The translations under genes were made by a program, and so were the position numbers. From NCBI GenBank assembly GCA_963205105.1, contig CAUJJW010000242.1, positions 1-56,429 of the forward strand: a DNA stretch of 56,429 nt, read 5' to 3'. The notes under the pieces are model-generated. The model was not told the DNA's origin, did not search any database, and was given only the letters and a program-made list of their open reading frames with translations. Position 1 is the first letter of the stretch, and each line of letters opens with the position of its first letter. Below, one piece after another: positions 53,854-56,429 of the stretch. Source of the stretch: Verrucomicrobiota bacterium. GTDB taxonomy: Bacteria > Verrucomicrobiota > Verrucomicrobiia > Limisphaerales > CAIMTB01.

Positions 53854-54930
53854 TCAACCCTCGTCCAGCGGGCTACGCACCCCGATCCCGGGTCGGGCCA
53901 ACACATGGGTATAAATCTGCGTCGTGGCCACGTCATTGTGCCCCAGCAACTCCTGAACGGTTCGAATATCCGTGCCCGCCTCCAGCAGATGCGTCGCGAA
54001 GGAATGCCGTAAAGTGTGCGGCGTGGCAGGCTTGGCCACACCCGCGCGTCGAACCGCGGCCTTCATGGTCCGCTGAACCAATTCCGCGGCAACATGATGC
54101 CGCCATAACTCAACATCACCCGACTCGGTCTGCACCGTCGACAACGACCCCGCAGGAAAAACCCATTGCCAAGCCAGCTCACGGGGTGCCACCGGATACT
54201 TCCTCGCCAGGGCATGGGGCAACCAGACTCCGGCATACCCTGACTCTAGATCCACGGCATGAAGCGCTTTCACCCGTTCCAGTTGCTCGATCAGCCCCAT
54301 CCGCAACACCTCGGGAACCATGGTGATCCGATCCTTGGCACCTTTGCCGTCGCGAACCGTGATCTGCCCACGGCCCAAATCCAGATCCTTGACCCGCAAT
54401 CGGAGCATTTCGAACAGACGCATCCCAGTGCCATACAGCAACTTCAGCGACAAGGCATATGGCCCCTTGGCCAAGGCCAAAACCTGCTTCACCTCATCCC
54501 GGCTCAACACCACCGGCATTCTTGGCAACCGCTTCGCGCGGGCGAAGTCACCAAAATCGCCCAGTGACTGATGCAGAACCTCGCCATAAAGGAAGACCAG
54601 TGCGTTGAGGGCTTGGTTTTGTGTGGATGCCGCCACATTCAGGGCCGTAGCCAGATGCGTTAAAAACTCACGGACCTCAGCCACGCCCAACTGACGCGGG
54701 TGCCGCCAGACTAGCTGACCCTTCGGGTTACGAAGCCGATGAAACCGCAAGAACCGCTCAACCCAATTCCAGTAAGCCTCCTCGGTGCGTGGGGAATACC
54801 GAAGGAACCGCATCACCTCATGAACCTGTTCGCGCAGAGAGGCTTCGGGATTTGGAACGTACCGTTCACGCCGGCGCCGCTGAAAGTCGCCATAATCCTT
54901 CATAGACGACGGACCATCCTTGGAACCCAT
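53854..54930 (-). CDS. intI: Integron integrase (IntI-type tyrosine recombinase)
   Basis: This 358-residue tyrosine recombinase should insert and excise cassettes at attI and attC sites. An N-terminal SAM-like DNA-binding domain ([21 protein letters not shown]) is followed by the catalytic domain with Arg171 in [36 protein letters not shown] and nucleophile Tyr340. Residues of about 222-245 ([17 protein letters not shown]) form the extra segment that separates IntI from XerC/D. It is intact and reads away from the cassettes, the classic layout. The start is ATG 54930, or ATG 54903 (MKDYG). Confidence 0.94.
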   Translation of the reverse strand: MGSKDGPSSMKDYGDFQRRRRERYVPNPEASLREQVHEVMRFLRYSPRTEEAYWNWVERFLRFHRLRNPKGQLVWRHPRQLGVAEVREFLTHLATALNVAASTQNQALNALVFLYGEVLHQSLGDFGDFARAKRLPRMPVVLSRDEVKQVLALAKGPYALSLKLLYGTGMRLFEMLRLRVKDLDLGRGQITVRDGKGAKDRITMVPEVLRMGLIEQLERVKALHAVDLESGYAGVWLPHALARKYPVAPRELAWQWVFPAGSLSTVQTESGDVELWRHHVAAELVQRTMKAAVRRAGVAKPATPHTLRHSFATHLLEAGTDIRTVQELLGHNDVATTQIYTHVLARPGIGVRSPLDEG

Positions 54931-54945
54931 ACATGGAGAACGGGA

Positions 54946-54957
54946 TTCGCATGCGAA
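54946..54957. promoter_or_regulatory. 12-bp palindrome upstream of intI
   Basis: ttcgcatgcgaa is a perfect palindrome 15 bp before the intI start. It could be an operator, since intI genes are often LexA-controlled. It does not match a LexA box that I can name. Confidence 0.3.
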
Positions 54958-55139
54958 ATCTTACAACAACAATGCAATAGCACGACCCAGCTTCCTGACC
55001 CCTAACATGAGCCAACCTGACACACGCCGCCCCGTGCCCAATAAACCCATCCCGATTCGACTATTGCGACTGAACCACCGCCACCACCACGGCATGGCAC
55101 TCGTCCAAGAAGCGCATGGACAAGGCTGAGCAACCAGGA

Positions 55140-55208
55140 CTAGAAGTCGTCGGATTCCAATATTAAGACCCCTCCCCAGACCATCGTCGTAGACTTATAA
55201 TGTTAGCT
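55140..55208 (+). other. Integron attI region with core site gttagct
   Basis: The core at 55202-55208 (G^TTAGCT, cut after the first G) is where the first cassette joins. Its heptamer is the exact reverse complement of agctaac at 55690-55696, the left end of that cassette's attC, as expected when both come from one circular cassette. The left limit of attI is a guess. The 282 bp between intI and the first cassette gene hold no other gene. Confidence 0.8.
55196..55201 (+). promoter_or_regulatory. Possible -10 box at the attI edge
   Basis: A perfect tataat lies directly before the attI core. The expected -35 position has no good match (tcccca), so a cassette promoter here is only a suggestion. 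Confidence 0.25.
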
Positions 55209-55212
55209 ATTT

Positions 55213-55695
55213 ATGGCGCTATCCGACTTCTATAGGTCAACGATCGTTAAGGTTTCGGCGACGTTTGGCTTCAGCGGCTTTAAGTGCCCCCCTGAAGTGA
55301 TCACAAAGGCCTTGAGCATTTCGCCCGACGAAATCGCCGTGAAAGGTAGCAAGCGTATTCTCCGCAATGGGCATGAGACCATATGCCCTGTGACATATTG
55401 GTCGCTCGAGAGTCGCTCAAAGTCTAAAGACATTAATGTGCACATCAAAGGCTTACTGGCACGCATTGCGGGGAGACAGAATATGCTCCGAAGGGAATTC
55501 GGACGTCCTAGCGTGTCGGTCACCTGGTTTGGGAATTATCTATATGCTGGTAGTGGCCCATTCTATGAAGCCGACGTGCTCCAACAGATCGCTTCATGGG
55601 GTGCGATGCTGTGGCATGATATTTATCAGGTAGATCAAGAAGCGAATCAACCGATCGGAAAATTGGGACTGCAAAGAATCCCGAAAAATAGCTAA
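55213..55695 (+). CDS. Cassette 1 gene: DUF4279-like protein
   Basis: This is a 160-residue soluble protein. The pattern of an N-terminal strand (KVSATFGFSGFKCPPEVI), a kGSKR segment, TYWSLES and a C-terminal LWHDIYQVDQ resembles DUF4279 proteins, which are small, of unknown role and frequent in mobile contexts. It starts 4 bases after the attI core with no ribosome-binding site, and its stop codon lies within the attC left box. It therefore fills the cassette completely. Base composition is clearly more AT-rich than the rest of the window, consistent with foreign origin. Confidence 0.8.
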   Translation: MALSDFYRSTIVKVSATFGFSGFKCPPEVITKALSISPDEIAVKGSKRILRNGHETICPVTYWSLESRSKSKDINVHIKGLLARIAGRQNMLRREFGRPSVSVTWFGNYLYAGSGPFYEADVLQQIASWGAMLWHDIYQVDQEANQPIGKLGLQRIPKNS

Positions 55696-55790
55696 CCATT
55701 GCGTCGAGCGAACAGGAGGCAGCCTCCACGCTCGGTTCAGTTCTTGAGTCCGTTTTCCGCTGCCTCCTGTCGCTCACGCAGGCGTTCGGC
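55690..55790 (+). repeat. attC site of cassette 1
   Basis: This 101-bp imperfect palindrome runs from agctaac to gttcggc. The arm gcgtcgagcgaacaggaggc pairs with the inverse of gcctcctgtcgctcacgc, leaving two unpaired bases (a C and an A) in one arm, the extrahelical-base feature of attC sites. Cassette 1 spans 55203-55784 when cut after G. Confidence 0.9.
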
Positions 55791-55835
55791 GAGGATACAC
55801 TCACTATCCCTCCATCAGCAAAAGCACCCGTCATT

Positions 55836-56195
55836 ATGAAGCCCCTCACTACAGCAGCTTTGCTCTTCATCTTCCTGGCGACGTTCATCGGTTGCGTATC
55901 GCCACCCCGAGGAGCTGAATCTAGCCGGGAGAATGAGTTTCACCGGCAGCTTGCCGACACACTTCCGATGAGAGATTACGGATACATGCTCGATGTATTG
56001 CGATTTTCACCCGACTCCAAGAAGGCCTGGGTGGTGTTTACGCATCCCGATACTAAGACGAGACCCGATTGGGAGTTCGTGCTGACCGAGGATGAGTTCG
56101 GACGCTACCGAGGGGCGAGCATTCAACCTTTCTATACGCCCGGTACCGCCAACACGCCGCAGATTCAGATTACGGTTGCACTGCATACGCAATGA
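55836..56195 (+). CDS. Cassette 2 gene: small lipoprotein
   Basis: This is a 119-residue protein with a lipoprotein signal (LLFIFLATFIGCVSPP, acylated Cys). The mature part is short, charged and unrecognised (FSPDSKKAWVVFTHPD). It is probably attached to a membrane. The gene occupies cassette 2 (55785-56297) in the normal cassette orientation. No ribosome-binding site is visible. Confidence 0.75.
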   Translation: MKPLTTAALLFIFLATFIGCVSPPRGAESSRENEFHRQLADTLPMRDYGYMLDVLRFSPDSKKAWVVFTHPDTKTRPDWEFVLTEDEFGRYRGASIQPFYTPGTANTPQIQITVALHTQ

Positions 56196-56202
56196 TCATT
56201 CT

Positions 56203-56303
56203 GCCGAACCATTGCGTCGAGCGAACAGGAAGCAGCCTCCACGCCCGCTTTAACTCCTGAGACCGTTTCCCGCTGCCTCCTGTCGCTCACGCAGGCGTTC
56301 GGC
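56203..56303 (+). repeat. attC site of cassette 2
   Basis: This 101-bp site is highly similar to the first one, with the same extrahelical C and A. Its left box gccgaac is the exact complement of gttcggc at both cassette ends. Similar attC sites in one array are typical of chromosomal integrons. Confidence 0.9.
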
Positions 56304-56308
56304 GCTCC

Positions 56309-56429
56309 ATGAACACCCACCCACAAGCGTCGGACACACTGCCGCGGTATAGCTGGCGTCGGTTCTGGCTATATCTTGGGATGTTCTTCATCGGGTTCGC
56401 AATCGCTGGACTGCTTCCCACGCCTGGCT
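56309..56429 (+). CDS. Cassette 3 gene, 5' part only: predicted membrane protein
   Basis: An ATG six bases after the attC core opens a frame of at least 40 codons that runs off the window. It encodes a short polar start and a hydrophobic helix (YLGMFFIGFAIAGLLPTPG). The function cannot be told from this fragment. Confidence 0.6.
   Translation, partial: MNTHPQASDTLPRYSWRRFWLYLGMFFIGFAIAGLLPTPG

Noticed and set aside
53491..54012. Plus-strand 173-codon frame near the integrase
   Set aside because: It overlaps the clear intI gene and is Pro/Ser-rich without any domain.
55690..56303. Two similar 101-bp palindromes read as a CRISPR or a transposon end pair
   Set aside because: There are only two copies, each downstream of a gene and beside intI. 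Core sites and extrahelical bases match attC.

Overview
The window is high-GC bacterial DNA that most resembles Verrucomicrobiota, probably a Limisphaerales/Pedosphaera-like lineage. This is an inference from gene content: Tat-exported Gfo/Idh/MocA oxidoreductases, a PQQ-type dehydrogenase fused to c-type haem motifs, huge secreted repeat proteins with EF-hand-like motifs, a cysteine-less FmdB-like small protein and many GC-rich palindromic intergenic repeats. No 16S or other definitive marker is present. I saw no rRNA, tRNA or CRISPR array.

Left part (1-9.1 kb): an orphan hybrid histidine kinase, a convergent DUF362 protein, a small FmdB-like protein, a zinc alcohol dehydrogenase, an EamA transporter followed 4 bp later by a TIR-like protein, and an SDR oxidoreductase. 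From 22.4 back to 9.2 kb on the minus strand lies a compact type II secretion operon in the order gspE-F-G-H-I-J-K-L-M-C-D, with overlapping or nearly abutting genes. No gspN or prepilin peptidase gene is in it. Palindromic repeats sit in or next to the 5' ends of gspJ and gspK and appear to be translated.

Middle part (23.0-31.3 kb): three consecutive plus-strand genes encode (i) a degenerate SIR2-like domain fused to a seven-bladed WD40 propeller, (ii) a SIR2 protein with its catalytic motifs intact, and (iii) an SMC/RecF-like ABC ATPase. I do not recognise this set as a named system. It looks like an NAD-depleting anti-phage or conflict system and is the best candidate for something undescribed here. 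An amidohydrolase lipoprotein follows 4 bp downstream. A PQQ-type dehydrogenase/cytochrome c fusion and a Tat-exported Gfo/Idh/MocA oxidoreductase come next, separated by large composite repeats.

Right part: on the minus strand are three secreted proteins. One has 1301 residues and a cysteine-peptidase-like domain. One has 3166 residues, a dockerin-like N terminus and seven tandem copies of an exactly 672-bp repeat. One has a cohesin-like domain. They are plausible type II secretion cargo and a possible cohesin-dockerin pair. A second Gfo/Idh/MocA protein precedes a chromosomal integron at the right edge: intI (minus strand), an attI core, two complete cassettes with 101-bp attC sites, and a third cassette cut by the window end. 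Complementary cassette-end heptamers fix the cassette boundaries to the base.
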